The translations under genes were made by a program, and so were the position numbers. A stretch of 32,369 nucleotides of DNA. It comes from an uncultured bacterium. Lineage in GTDB: Bacteria > Verrucomicrobiota > Verrucomicrobiia > Verrucomicrobiales > V1-33. The stretch covers positions 1 to 32,369 of the forward strand of contig CAJBME010000311.1 of the NCBI GenBank assembly GCA_903954065.1. Direction: 5' to 3'. Under the pieces are notes generated by a model, which saw nothing but the letters and a program-made list of their open reading frames with translations, made no database searches and was not told the DNA's origin. Shown here piece after piece: positions 18,226 to 27,001 of the stretch. The number at the start of each line of letters is the position of its first letter. Positions within the stretch are counted from its first letter, which is position 1.

Positions 18226-19575
18226 ATGGCGACTGAGTTTTTAATTTTATTTCTTCTGCTGGCGGCGAATGGCCTTTTTGCCATGGCAGAATTAGCCATT
18301 GTTTCGGCGCGAAAAGGCAAACTGAAGAGGCTGGTGGAGGAGGGGGACCGGCGCGCGGCGGCGGCTTTGGAGCTTGCGGAAGAGCCGACGCGATTTCTGT
18401 CGACGGTGCAGCTGGGTATCACGCTGGTGGGTGTTTTTGCGGGTGTTTATGGAGGGGATACACTGGCGCAGCGGTTGCAGGGATGGATGATGGGAGTGCC
18501 GTTGTTGGTACCGCATGCTCACTGGATGGCTTTGGGGGTGGTCGTTTTGTGCATTACATTCTCTTCGCTCGTTATCGGGGAGCTGGTGCCGAAGCGGCTG
18601 GCCTTGCGAGATCCGGAAAGCATGGCTCGCCTCATGGCTGGTCCGATGCGGCTGCTTTCTACGGTGCTGGGCCCTCTGGTCAGCTTGCTGGCGGGCGCGA
18701 CCGATTGGATTTTGCGATTATTTGGAATTGCGGCGCACAGCGAGCCGATGGTGACGGATGAAGAAGTGGTGGATCTGATGCAGGAAGGACGGGAGGCGGG
18801 AGTTTTTGATGAAGCGGAGCAGGAGATGGTCGAGAGCGTGCTTTCATTGGACAGTCTGATGGTGCGTGAAATCATGACACCTCGGCCAAAAATTGTCTTT
18901 TTGGGGCGCGATGAGCCATCGGAGCAGGTCTGGCATAAGATTGTGGTCAGCGGCCATTCGATTTTCCCCGTGTATGAGGGCAACCGGGACAACGTGGTGG
19001 GTATTGTGTCGATCAAGTCGTTGTATGCCAACATTGCGGCCGGCACGGCGGCGAGGGTCCGCGATTTGATGATCAAGCCGCTGGTGGTGCCTGAGACCCA
19101 GACTGTGCGGCAATTATTGGAGGCCTTGCGGCGGACGCGCTTTCATGTGGCCTTGGTGGCTGATGAATTTGGTGGGATTACCGGATTGGTGACGATGTCG
19201 GATGTGGCGGAGGCTGTGCTTGGGGACATTCCCAGTTTGGACCAGCGGTTGCAACCTGAGGCTAAGCAGCGTGATGACGGGTCGTGGCTGATTGATGGTT
19301 TGTATGATGTCGGCGATCTGGCAGAGAAGATGGAGTCACTGGAGTTACCTGAGGGGGCGGGGCGCGACTATCAAACGGTTGCGGGTTTCGTGGTTTCGCA
19401 GCTCGCGCACGTTCCGGCTGAGGGCGAGATTTTCGAATGGAAGGGGTGGCGGTTTGAAATCATCGACATGGATCGTCATCGGGTGGACAAGGTGCTCGTC
19501 ATTTCATTGGATCAGGGAGGGGCGGCTGGGCGCGGTGCGTCCGGCGGGCTGAGTGCCGGGCTGGCAGCGCGTTGA
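18226..19575 (+). CDS. CNNM/CBS-domain membrane protein (hemolysin C / CorC family)
   Basis: This is an inner-membrane protein of 449 residues in the family of CNNM/CorC proteins, linked to magnesium or cation efflux in several bacteria; the old label hemolysin is misleading. Domains in order: the DUF21/CNNM membrane part (about 1-180, helices near 1-22, 62-82, 98-118 and 135-155, with FAMAELAIVSARKGKLKRL and FSSLVIGELVPKRLALRDPE), then a CBS pair (about 212-332, with VREIMTPRPKIVFL, FPVYEGNRDNVVGIVSIK and VADEFGGITGLVTMSDV). A CorC_HlyC domain follows (about 350-428, with DYQTVAGFVVSQL and GWRFEIIDMDRHRVDKV). The start MATEFLILFLLLAANGLFAMAE is typical for the family. It stands alone between two very large secreted-protein genes, and no Shine-Dalgarno site is seen. 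Confidence 0.92.
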   Translation: MATEFLILFLLLAANGLFAMAELAIVSARKGKLKRLVEEGDRRAAAALELAEEPTRFLSTVQLGITLVGVFAGVYGGDTLAQRLQGWMMGVPLLVPHAHWMALGVVVLCITFSSLVIGELVPKRLALRDPESMARLMAGPMRLLSTVLGPLVSLLAGATDWILRLFGIAAHSEPMVTDEEVVDLMQEGREAGVFDEAEQEMVESVLSLDSLMVREIMTPRPKIVFLGRDEPSEQVWHKIVVSGHSIFPVYEGNRDNVVGIVSIKSLYANIAAGTAARVRDLMIKPLVVPETQTVRQLLEALRRTRFHVALVADEFGGITGLVTMSDVAEAVLGDIPSLDQRLQPEAKQRDDGSWLIDGLYDVGDLAEKMESLELPEGAGRDYQTVAGFVVSQLAHVPAEGEIFEWKGWRFEIIDMDRHRVDKVLVISLDQGGAAGRGASGGLSAGLAAR

Positions 19576-19714
19576 GGTTGAGCGTGCGCGCTTTCTGATA
19601 AGGATGAAACTTTCCGATCGGCGGTCTTGTCGAGGGATGTCCTCTCCGGTATTCTGATATTCTCGTTTGTGGACTCTGAGCTGGCTCAGGGGTGCGGCGA
19701 GCTTTTGACGTCTC

Positions 19715-22700
19715 ATGAAATTTTTCCGATTTCTCTTTCTCCCGGCGCTGTGCGCTGTGGCTGGGTCCATGTCGCTGCGGTCACAGTCGGTGGTGATCAA
19801 TGAGATTCACTACGATGAGGATGATCCGACCGTGCACAGTGAGTTTGTGGAGCTGCATAATCCTGGGACGGTTGATGTGGCTCTGGGCGGGTGGTATTTT
19901 TCGGACGGATTATCCTTTGTTTTTCCGGTGGGAGCGGTGTTGCCGGCGGGAGGGTATGTGGTCGTAGCGGAGGATGCGGCCACTCTACAATCGAAGTGGG
20001 GTGTTTCCGGATCTGGGGTTTTTAACTGGAATGCTGGCGTGGCGCTTCCAATCTACGGCAGCCTCAAAAACGCTGGAGATGCGGTGGTTCTGCGCACCTC
20101 GAGTGGTCAGAAAGTCGACGAAGTGGCGTATCAGCTGGGTTTTCCGTGGCCGACGGTGGGGGATCCTCCGAATTTGTCTATAGAGTTGGTTCATCCGTTG
20201 TTGGACAACGATCTGGCGGGCAACTGGCGCCGGTCGGATGGGGGTAGCGATGTGGCTCTGGCGCGGGCGTTTGTATCCAGAGGAAGTACGGGGTGGCGTT
20301 ATCGCAAGGCGGTTAGTGAAGCTTCGGTTCCGATTCCTGCGTGGCGGGAGGTGGATTTTACGGAGGATGAGACGTGGTTGCGGGGTGTGGGAGGGGCTCC
20401 GTTTGGGTATCCGGCGTCGGTTTCGATCAAGACGCTTTTGTCGGATATGCGCATGACGGTGACGAATCCCGGCTATACGGGGATTTTCATGCGGCACACT
20501 TTTGAGATGACGGAGTCTGCGCCGGGGCCATTAAAGCTGAGGGTTTACAGTGACGACGGATTTGTGGCTTGGTTGAACGGGCAGGAGATTGGGCGTTTTG
20601 GGCCTGCGGCGGGGACACAAGTGATGTTTAACGGGGTGGCGGGCCGGGTGCATGCGGCTGGTTCGGTGGAGACGATCACGCTGTCGGCGCCAAATGCGTT
20701 GTTGAACATTGGCACCCCGGCGAGGCCGGCGGTGAATGTGCTGACCTTGCATGCGTTGAACTCATCCATCAGCGATTCAGATTTTTCGATTGATGCCGAG
20801 TTGAAGTTCGATGGAAACACGCCCACGGGAAAACCGACACCGTTGGCGGTGAATTCGGTACGAGCGCAGAACGCGCCGCCGGCGATTCGTCAGGTTGAGC
20901 ATGCGGTGGTGGCAGGGGGCGTGGATCAGGAGTGGCCCCGCACAGGGCAGGACGTGCGGGTCACGGCTAAGATTACGGATCCGGAAGGAGTCGTTGAGGC
21001 GCAGTTGATGTGGCAAGTGGTGGAGCCCGGCGATTACATCAAATTGGATGATGCGCGGTACGAGGCGCCATCGTCATGGACAATGTTGCCCCTGCGGGAT
21101 GATGGGCAGAGTGGCGATGAAGTGGCGGGCGACGCCGTGTATTCCGCGGTCATTCCCGGCACCGTGCAAAGGCATCGACGGATGGTGCGCTACCGGTTGC
21201 GAGCCGTGGATGGACTGGCCGGGACGGCGCGCGCCCCACGGCTGGAAGACCCGCAACCGAATTTCGCGTATTTCGTTTACGACGGAGTGCCCGCGTGGGT
21301 GGGTAAAGCCAAGCCGACGCTGCCAGAAGTGACGTTTCCCGCCGCGGTCCTGTCGTCCGTGGCACCTTATCATTTGATTACCCGCGTCGAGGAGCATGCC
21401 AATGCGCAGCAGATACCAGTGATTCGTGAAGGTGGGACGGTGTTAAATCCGGCGGGGGAAAAGTACACGCACAGTTTGTATAATTGGCAGGGGGCTTTGT
21501 GTCATGGCGGGCGGGTGTACGATCACATTCGATTTCGCGCTCGTGGCGGGGTCTGGCGTTTTGCCATGGGCAAGAACATGTGGAAATTTGATTTTAACCG
21601 GGGCCATGATTTTCAGGCACGCGACGACTATGGGCGTCCTTATGGCCAGAAATGGAAGAAACTGAATTTTTCCTCCTGTATTCAGCAGGGTGACTTCAAT
21701 AGTCGCGGCGAGCATGGCTTGTACGAGAGTGTCGGATTTCGGCTTTTTCAGCTGACGGGCATGCCCGCCGAGCATACCCAGTATGTTCATTTTCGGATCA
21801 TCGAGCGGTCGAGCGAGACGAATGGGACGGCGAGCCAGTTTGACGATGATTTTCAGGGACTGTATTTGGGGATTGAGCAGCAGGATGGGCAATTTCTTGA
21901 CGAACATGGCCTGCCTGCGGGCAATCTGTACAAGATGGAGGGTGGTACGGGGGAACTAAACAATACGGGGCCGCTGGGGCCGAAGAATAAGAGTGATTTG
22001 AATGCGTTTATCGGCAGTCAGGGGTATGGCGGTACGAATGGGTCGAAGCTGGAGTGGTGGCGGAAAAACTGCGATCTAGATAATTATTATAATTACCGGG
22101 CTATTGTTGATTGTATCCACCATTATGACATTGGGGACGGGAAGAATTTTTTCTATTATCGTAATCCGTTGAATTCGAAGTGGACGCCGCTGCCATGGGA
22201 TTTGGATTTGACGTGGGATAACGGGGCGTATCGGGCTGACAACGGGATTGCGGGACTTTCGCCCTCGAGTAATTCCACGGAGCCATTTTTTGCGAAGGTA
22301 TTTGGTCCCACTCAGGCGGGTAACGGTTTGATTCCCGAGTTGCGGATGGAGTTGCGGAATCGGGTGCGGGAGGTTTTGGATTTGTTATTTACGCCTGAGC
22401 AGGCGGGTTTGTTGATTGACGAGAAGGCGGCGGTGTTGTTTCAGCCGGGTCAGCCGTCATTTATGGAAGCGGACCGGGCGATGTGGGATTACAATCCGAT
22501 CATGGTTTCTGGTTCGGTGGACCCGAACAAGTCGGGGCATGGGCGGTTTTATGCGCGAGCGGTCAATGATCCGGCCACGCCGGTCAACGAGGCTGGGACT
22601 TTTGCTGGGATGTTGGTCAAGATGAAGAATTACGTGGCGGCGCGTCGTGCGGTGATTACGAGTCAGGTATTGACGGCGGCTGACGAGGCGCTGGTGCCGG

Positions 22701-23989
22701 CGGCGCCGGTGTTGACGCGGGCTGATGGAGGGGCTGGTCCGATGCCCACGAATGCGCTGCGTTTTGTCTCGAGCGCGTTTGGTGGCAAGAATGGTGCGTC
22801 CTTTGCGGCGATGAAATGGCGTTTGGCGGAAGTGACCGATCCGGCTGTGGCCGGCTATAAGGCGTATGATCGATCCACGCCGAGGGCGTACGAAGCGGTG
22901 GCGTCATGGGAATCGCCAGAGATGACGGCGTTCACGTCAGAGATGACGTTTCCGGCGGTGGGAGCGCGTCCGGGCGGCACGTACCGGGCCCGCGTCAAAC
23001 ACAAAGACAGCACGGGGCGATGGAGCCACTGGAGCGCGCCTGTGCAGTTCGCCGCCGCCGAGCCTGATGTTTCTGCCTATCTCAAAGGATTGGTGGTTTC
23101 ACAAATCATGTATAACCCGGCACCTCCTACCGCCCGGGAGGCGGCGAGTGCGCCGGATGCGCAGGAATATGAATGGATTGAGCTGATGAATACCGGAACG
23201 GAGGTGCTTGATCTCACGCCCATTCGTTTCACTAAAGGCATTGATTTTGATTTTGCTGGATCTTTGGTGACCAGTCTGCCTCCGGGTGGGCGGGTGGTGG
23301 TGGCTAAGAATCTGGCGGCCTTTGCGGCGAGGTATGGAGAAATTATTCCTGGGGTGCTGGTGGCAGGCGCGTGGGAGGCCGGGCAATCGTTAAGCAATGC
23401 GGGTGAGCAGATCAAAGTCAGCTATGGGGCGGGCACTGCCCTTCGTGATTTTGTGTATCTGGATGCGGCGCCTTGGCCGGATGGGGCGGATGGTACGGGT
23501 CATGCGCTGGTTTTAGTCCGGCCGTCCGGTGTGCCCGAGCATGGGGTGGGCGAGCAGTGGAGGTTGAGCCGGTTGCGCGGAGGATCGCCGGGCGTGGATG
23601 ATGTGATTACCTATGCGCAGTGGGCGGCGACGTTGGGTGATCTCCCTCCTGACGAAGACTCTGATGCGGATGGGTATGTGAATTTTGCTGAATATGCCCT
23701 CGGCTCACACCCGCGGGATATTTCGAGTCGGCCGGTGGTGGAGGGGGAGCTGGTGCAGGAGAACGGGGGTTGGTTTTTGCAGACTGTTTTCAGCCGTCGG
23801 CTAGGGGCGGACGAGGCTCTCCCTCAGGTGGAAGTATCTCGTGATCTTGTCTCTTGGAGCGGCGGGCCGGAAGTGGTTTTGTGGTCGTCGAGACCGGATG
23901 GAGAGGGTTTATCGGTGATGACGTATCGGACCGCGACCGTGATGACCGCGGGCTCTGGGCAATTCACGCATGTCCGTATTCGGCCATAA
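19715..23989 (+). CDS. Secreted CotH-kinase protein with two lamin-tail domains
   Basis: This exported protein has 1,424 residues. The signal peptide (MKFFRFLFLPALCAVAGSMSLRSQ, about 23 residues) leads into a lamin-tail domain (VVINEIHYDEDDP, about 25-150). A PA14-like beta region (near 215-380) is followed by a CotH kinase domain (about 600-870). The latter shows RARGGVWRFAMGKNMWKFDF, FDDDFQGLYLGIEQ and the metal-binding motif PWDLDLTWDNG near residue 826. CotH proteins are atypical secreted kinases. A fibronectin-like stretch, a second lamin-tail domain (VVSQIMYNPAPP near 1126) and a calcium-loop segment (DEDSDADGYVNFAEYALG, near 1313) come next, with a final beta domain. Substrates are unknown. 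The start fits the signal peptide; no Shine-Dalgarno site is present. No exosortase tail is seen. Confidence 0.85.
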   Translation: MKFFRFLFLPALCAVAGSMSLRSQSVVINEIHYDEDDPTVHSEFVELHNPGTVDVALGGWYFSDGLSFVFPVGAVLPAGGYVVVAEDAATLQSKWGVSGSGVFNWNAGVALPIYGSLKNAGDAVVLRTSSGQKVDEVAYQLGFPWPTVGDPPNLSIELVHPLLDNDLAGNWRRSDGGSDVALARAFVSRGSTGWRYRKAVSEASVPIPAWREVDFTEDETWLRGVGGAPFGYPASVSIKTLLSDMRMTVTNPGYTGIFMRHTFEMTESAPGPLKLRVYSDDGFVAWLNGQEIGRFGPAAGTQVMFNGVAGRVHAAGSVETITLSAPNALLNIGTPARPAVNVLTLHALNSSISDSDFSIDAELKFDGNTPTGKPTPLAVNSVRAQNAPPAIRQVEHAVVAGGVDQEWPRTGQDVRVTAKITDPEGVVEAQLMWQVVEPGDYIKLDDARYEAPSSWTMLPLRDDGQSGDEVAGDAVYSAVIPGTVQRHRRMVRYRLRAVDGLAGTARAPRLEDPQPNFAYFVYDGVPAWVGKAKPTLPEVTFPAAVLSSVAPYHLITRVEEHANAQQIPVIREGGTVLNPAGEKYTHSLYNWQGALCHGGRVYDHIRFRARGGVWRFAMGKNMWKFDFNRGHDFQARDDYGRPYGQKWKKLNFSSCIQQGDFNSRGEHGLYESVGFRLFQLTGMPAEHTQYVHFRIIERSSETNGTASQFDDDFQGLYLGIEQQDGQFLDEHGLPAGNLYKMEGGTGELNNTGPLGPKNKSDLNAFIGSQGYGGTNGSKLEWWRKNCDLDNYYNYRAIVDCIHHYDIGDGKNFFYYRNPLNSKWTPLPWDLDLTWDNGAYRADNGIAGLSPSSNSTEPFFAKVFGPTQAGNGLIPELRMELRNRVREVLDLLFTPEQAGLLIDEKAAVLFQPGQPSFMEADRAMWDYNPIMVSGSVDPNKSGHGRFYARAVNDPATPVNEAGTFAGMLVKMKNYVAARRAVITSQVLTAADEALVPAAPVLTRADGGAGPMPTNALRFVSSAFGGKNGASFAAMKWRLAEVTDPAVAGYKAYDRSTPRAYEAVASWESPEMTAFTSEMTFPAVGARPGGTYRARVKHKDSTGRWSHWSAPVQFAAAEPDVSAYLKGLVVSQIMYNPAPPTAREAASAPDAQEYEWIELMNTGTEVLDLTPIRFTKGIDFDFAGSLVTSLPPGGRVVVAKNLAAFAARYGEIIPGVLVAGAWEAGQSLSNAGEQIKVSYGAGTALRDFVYLDAAPWPDGADGTGHALVLVRPSGVPEHGVGEQWRLSRLRGGSPGVDDVITYAQWAATLGDLPPDEDSDADGYVNFAEYALGSHPRDISSRPVVEGELVQENGGWFLQTVFSRRLGADEALPQVEVSRDLVSWSGGPEVVLWSSRPDGEGLSVMTYRTATVMTAGSGQFTHVRIRP

Positions 23990-24017
23990 TTTCTGATAGG
24001 CTGCACTTGCCTTGCGG

Positions 24018-24062
24018 GGGCCGGAATCGAGAGCGCGCTTGAAAAGCGGCGGCTTCCGGCCC
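24018..24062 (+). promoter_or_regulatory. strong nested hairpin just upstream of the methyltransferase gene
   Basis: GGGCCGGAA (24018-24026) pairs perfectly with TTCCGGCCC (24054-24062), and within the loop CGCTT pairs with AAGCG around GAA. No T run follows, so this is either a Rho-assisted end of the CotH transcript, an attenuator-like leader, or a stabilising structure. The methyltransferase ATG lies only 12 bases after the right arm. Confidence 0.5.
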
Positions 24063-24074
24063 ACATAGATACTT

Positions 24075-24734
24075 ATGAGTCATGACCTTGATCGAGCCGC
24101 TCTTGCCGAAGACCAGCGCCGGTTGCGCCGCATGCTGGACCGCACAGTCGGCCGGGTGGTCCGGGAACAGGCCGGGGCGATTCCGCTGGTGGGGCAGGCT
24201 GAAGTCTCAATTCTGGATGTCGCGTGTGGAGCGTGTGATGAGGCAGAGACGTTGTCGGATTTTTTTCGTTCCTTGCGCGGAGGGGAGGGAGTGGAGGGTG
24301 CTTCTCCTTCGACGGTGTTGGTGGGTACGGATGTGCGCGAGCGTGAGTTGGATGAAGCGCGGGCGCGGTTTGGCAGCGCGGGAGGCCGTTCATTCGAGTT
24401 TTTCAAGGGGGATGCCTCTAAGCTGGATAGCCATCGTGAACTGCGTGCGGCGTTTGACGTGTTGGTTTTCCGCCATCAAAACTTATATCACGGCAGGGCG
24501 TTGTGGATGCGCATTTTCGAGCAGAGCCTGCATCGTTTGAAGGATGACGGGGTGTTGGTTTTGACCAGTTATTTTGATCGGGAGCACGAGCTGGCGCTGC
24601 AGGCGTTTCGCAGTCTGGGGGCGGAGGTGGTGATTACCGAGCGCAATGCCGAGAGCCGGGAACTAGCCACCCCGGGTAAATCCGTGGACCGCCATGTCGC
24701 GGTGCTGCGCAAGGGCGGCTTTGGTAAAATCTGA
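24075..24734 (+). CDS. Class I SAM-dependent methyltransferase
   Basis: This is a soluble 219-residue Rossmann-fold enzyme predicted to transfer a methyl group from S-adenosylmethionine. Motif I is ILDVACGACDEAE (residues 46-58), the acidic end of strand 2 is LVGTDVRERELDEA, FFKGDASKLD fits the adenine-contacting acidic loop, and FDVLVFRHQNLYHG with DDGVLVLTSYF covers strands 4 and 5. The substrate cannot be told; a long basic N-terminal helix region precedes the fold. The gene lies 85 bases after the CotH gene and converges with the DUF3472 gene, with 65 bases between the two stops. The start MSHDLDRAALAEDQRRL is the only good one and has no Shine-Dalgarno site. Confidence 0.8.
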   Translation: MSHDLDRAALAEDQRRLRRMLDRTVGRVVREQAGAIPLVGQAEVSILDVACGACDEAETLSDFFRSLRGGEGVEGASPSTVLVGTDVRERELDEARARFGSAGGRSFEFFKGDASKLDSHRELRAAFDVLVFRHQNLYHGRALWMRIFEQSLHRLKDDGVLVLTSYFDREHELALQAFRSLGAEVVITERNAESRELATPGKSVDRHVAVLRKGGFGKI

Positions 24735-24799
24735 GACGGTGAGGCGAGGCTTGAGGAGGACGGACCACCGGGGGCAGGGAGGCTTCCTGACGTGCCGGT

Positions 24800-26155
24800 T
24801 TATTCGAGTTTTGCGAAGTCGATGTCCGGTTTGGTTTCCGGGGTGGACGGCCGTTTGAAGGTTTGATTAAGGGGCACGGTTTCGCTGAAAAACCCGCCAT
24901 TGCGCAAATAGAACTCCTGATCGGAGACGCCGCCGGCGTAGTCTAGGCGATGGCCGCCGCTGGCGGTGGCGTCACCGGTGAAACGAGCAGAGGTGAGCTC
25001 ATGCCATTTTCCGCTGGTATCGCGGACCCATTGATTTCCATGCCGTGCGCGGCGGCCGAGGAAGCCGTTTTCGTCGTGAAAGTTTTCGAGGAACGAATGA
25101 AAGCCGGTCAGATGTTTATTTGTTTTTGGTCTTTTGAAGCGGGCGATGAGTTGCCAGTCTGTTTTCCCGGCTTCGCTGAACCAAGCGGTATAGACAGTGT
25201 TTTCTTGGCCGTCGGGCTGGGCTGAGTTGAGGAAGCGGTAGGTGACCTCGCTTTTCCATGGGAAAACGAGGTAGCTCTTACCTCCTGATCCTTCGTTGCC
25301 GAACTCGCCCACCTGCACGTCCTGGCCTTTGGCCAGCATCACGATGCGTTCTGATTCCGGGATTTTGTTAGGGTCATCGGTGTTAAACGGACTCCAGACG
25401 GAGAAGAGGATCCAGCGTTCGGTTGGGCTCTTCACCTGGATGCCGAAGTAGCCTTCGCCAAACCCGTTGGCCATGAAATAGGACCCAATCGGATCCTCGC
25501 CATCCGGCACTGTCAATTCGCTGTAAGCATACTCTATGTCTGTGTCTGGCGGCATGGGATAGCCGAGGTGCACGGATGGTCCGCGGCGGCCCCAGTAGAA
25601 CATGTTGTCTTCGTTGTGGCGCACATAGTCGAGTTGCAGGCCGTCGGCGTCGGAAGAAATCTTCAAGGACGAAGTGTTGGCGAAGACGGGTCCGGTTTTG
25701 CGGATGCCGCTGAGATCGATGCGGACGTATCCCGGCGTTTTCACCTCCACGCGTCCCAGTTTTACATCATGGACATCGGTTCCGCTGACGACGGTGTCGC
25801 TGCTCCAGCCGCTGGCCGTCGTTCTGATCATGGATTCGCCTTCGGGGACGTTCAGAGGGAGGACAAGATCCAGCGCGGCCGGGCGGTCGACTCGGACGAA
25901 GATGGAAAAAACGGTCCTGTCGTCTTGCCAGCGGAGTGAGCCATCGCGTGTCACTCTGTCGTCGCTGGCCTTGGGGCTGACGGTCTGATAGGTGTTGCCG
26001 GCCAACGGCACCTGCCACTGCGCGGGTTCCGCGGCTTGGGCTATGGTTAGCGCGAGACTGGCCAGACCGGCTAGCACGGCTGTTTTCAGGGTGCGGGTGG
26101 ATCGAGGGGAAGAGTGGGCGGTTGACGATGGGACCATACGGAAACTGATTCTCAT
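24800..26155 (-). CDS. Secreted DUF5077/DUF3472-domain protein
   Basis: This is a predicted exported protein of 451 residues. The start MRISFRMVPSST leads to a basic region and a hydrophobic core (TAVLAGLASLALTIAQA, cleavage before AE); an ATG at 26137 is an almost equal alternative, and 26224 is unlikely. The N-terminal half resembles DUF5077 (WQVPLAGNTYQTVSPKAS, VRVDRPAALDLVL). The C-terminal half is a clear DUF3472 domain: GPSVHLGYPMP, GSYFMANGFGEGYFGIQVKS, ILFSVWSPFNTDDP, GEFGNEGSGGKSYL, GFHSFLENF, GNQWVRDTSGKWHEL, ARFTGDATASGG and FYLRNGGFF. The biochemical role of DUF3472 is not established; such proteins often occur near carbohydrate-active genes in Bacteroidota and Verrucomicrobiota. 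It is transcribed divergently from the amidase operon across a 216-base gap. Confidence 0.85.
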   Translation of the reverse strand: MRISFRMVPSSTAHSSPRSTRTLKTAVLAGLASLALTIAQAAEPAQWQVPLAGNTYQTVSPKASDDRVTRDGSLRWQDDRTVFSIFVRVDRPAALDLVLPLNVPEGESMIRTTASGWSSDTVVSGTDVHDVKLGRVEVKTPGYVRIDLSGIRKTGPVFANTSSLKISSDADGLQLDYVRHNEDNMFYWGRRGPSVHLGYPMPPDTDIEYAYSELTVPDGEDPIGSYFMANGFGEGYFGIQVKSPTERWILFSVWSPFNTDDPNKIPESERIVMLAKGQDVQVGEFGNEGSGGKSYLVFPWKSEVTYRFLNSAQPDGQENTVYTAWFSEAGKTDWQLIARFKRPKTNKHLTGFHSFLENFHDENGFLGRRARHGNQWVRDTSGKWHELTSARFTGDATASGGHRLDYAGGVSDQEFYLRNGGFFSETVPLNQTFKRPSTPETKPDIDFAKLE

Positions 26156-26371
26156 GCTCAGGGGGTGGAGTGCAATGATTGTTGGGGAACTCGACGGAAT
26201 TTTTCTTCTGCCGACTGTGGTCATTGCTGCTTGTGGAGAGGCTGATTTTCGACTGAGATGACGAACGGCTCTTTTGCCGGGATTTGAGGAGATGAATGAA
26301 AAAAGAATTCGCTCCTTGAACCTTAGGATGGATGATCGTCCTTATTACTGCTTTGCCGGCACCCTCTTACG

Positions 26372-26980
26372 ATGATTTCCCGATTCATAGGTTTAGTGTA
26401 CGCCATTTTTCTGGTGTGGGTCACTAGTGGTCAACTGGTGCAAGCGGCGGCGTTTAGTACGGTAGTGATTGATCCTGGGCATGGGGCGCATGATTTTGGG
26501 GCCAACCGGGGGGCTTTTTTTGAGAAGCATGTGGCGCTGGATATCTCGCGCCGGCTTGAGAGGTTTTTGCGTAAAAACGGGGTTCGGACGGTGATGACTC
26601 GGTCGACGGATCGTTTTATTCCTTTGGGTACGCGGGCGGAGCTTGGGAACCGGCAAGGGCGGTCGATTTTTGTCAGCGTGCATGTCAACGATGCGACGCG
26701 CAGTGCTGCGGCTGGATTGGAAACATTTTACCATACCAGCGAAGGCCAGAAACTGGCGGCGCTGGTCCAGCGGGAAATGCTCCGTAACACGAGTCACGGA
26801 GGCAACCGCGGGGTCAAGTACGCGCGCTTTAAAGTATTGCGAGCGTCATCTCGGCCGGCGATTCTGGTGGAGGCTGGATTTGCCTCGAATACCGGGGATC
26901 AGCGCCGGTTGCGTGATCCTAGCTATCGAGAGGCTTTGGCGCAAAGCATTGGGGTGGGGGTTTTAAAATACCGCGGTTGA
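26372..26980 (+). CDS. N-acetylmuramoyl-L-alanine amidase (Amidase_3), periplasmic
   Basis: This zinc enzyme cleaves the bond between N-acetylmuramic acid and the peptide stem in peptidoglycan, so it acts in cell separation or wall turnover. A signal peptide (residues 1-26, IGLVYAIFLVWVTSG core) directs it to the periplasm. The catalytic set is visible: VVIDPGHGAHDFGA (His37), EKHVALDI (Glu51), SVHVNDA (His104) and the catalytic Glu167 in PAILVEAGFASN. At 202 residues it is a bare catalytic domain with no AMIN or SPOR binding domain. Its stop is 21 bases from the nnr start, so the two are probably co-transcribed. The start is the only ATG that gives a signal peptide. Confidence 0.92.
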   Translation: MISRFIGLVYAIFLVWVTSGQLVQAAAFSTVVIDPGHGAHDFGANRGAFFEKHVALDISRRLERFLRKNGVRTVMTRSTDRFIPLGTRAELGNRQGRSIFVSVHVNDATRSAAAGLETFYHTSEGQKLAALVQREMLRNTSHGGNRGVKYARFKVLRASSRPAILVEAGFASNTGDQRRLRDPSYREALAQSIGVGVLKYRG

Positions 26981-27001
26981 GGCGTTGGTTGTTTTTGACT
27001 T

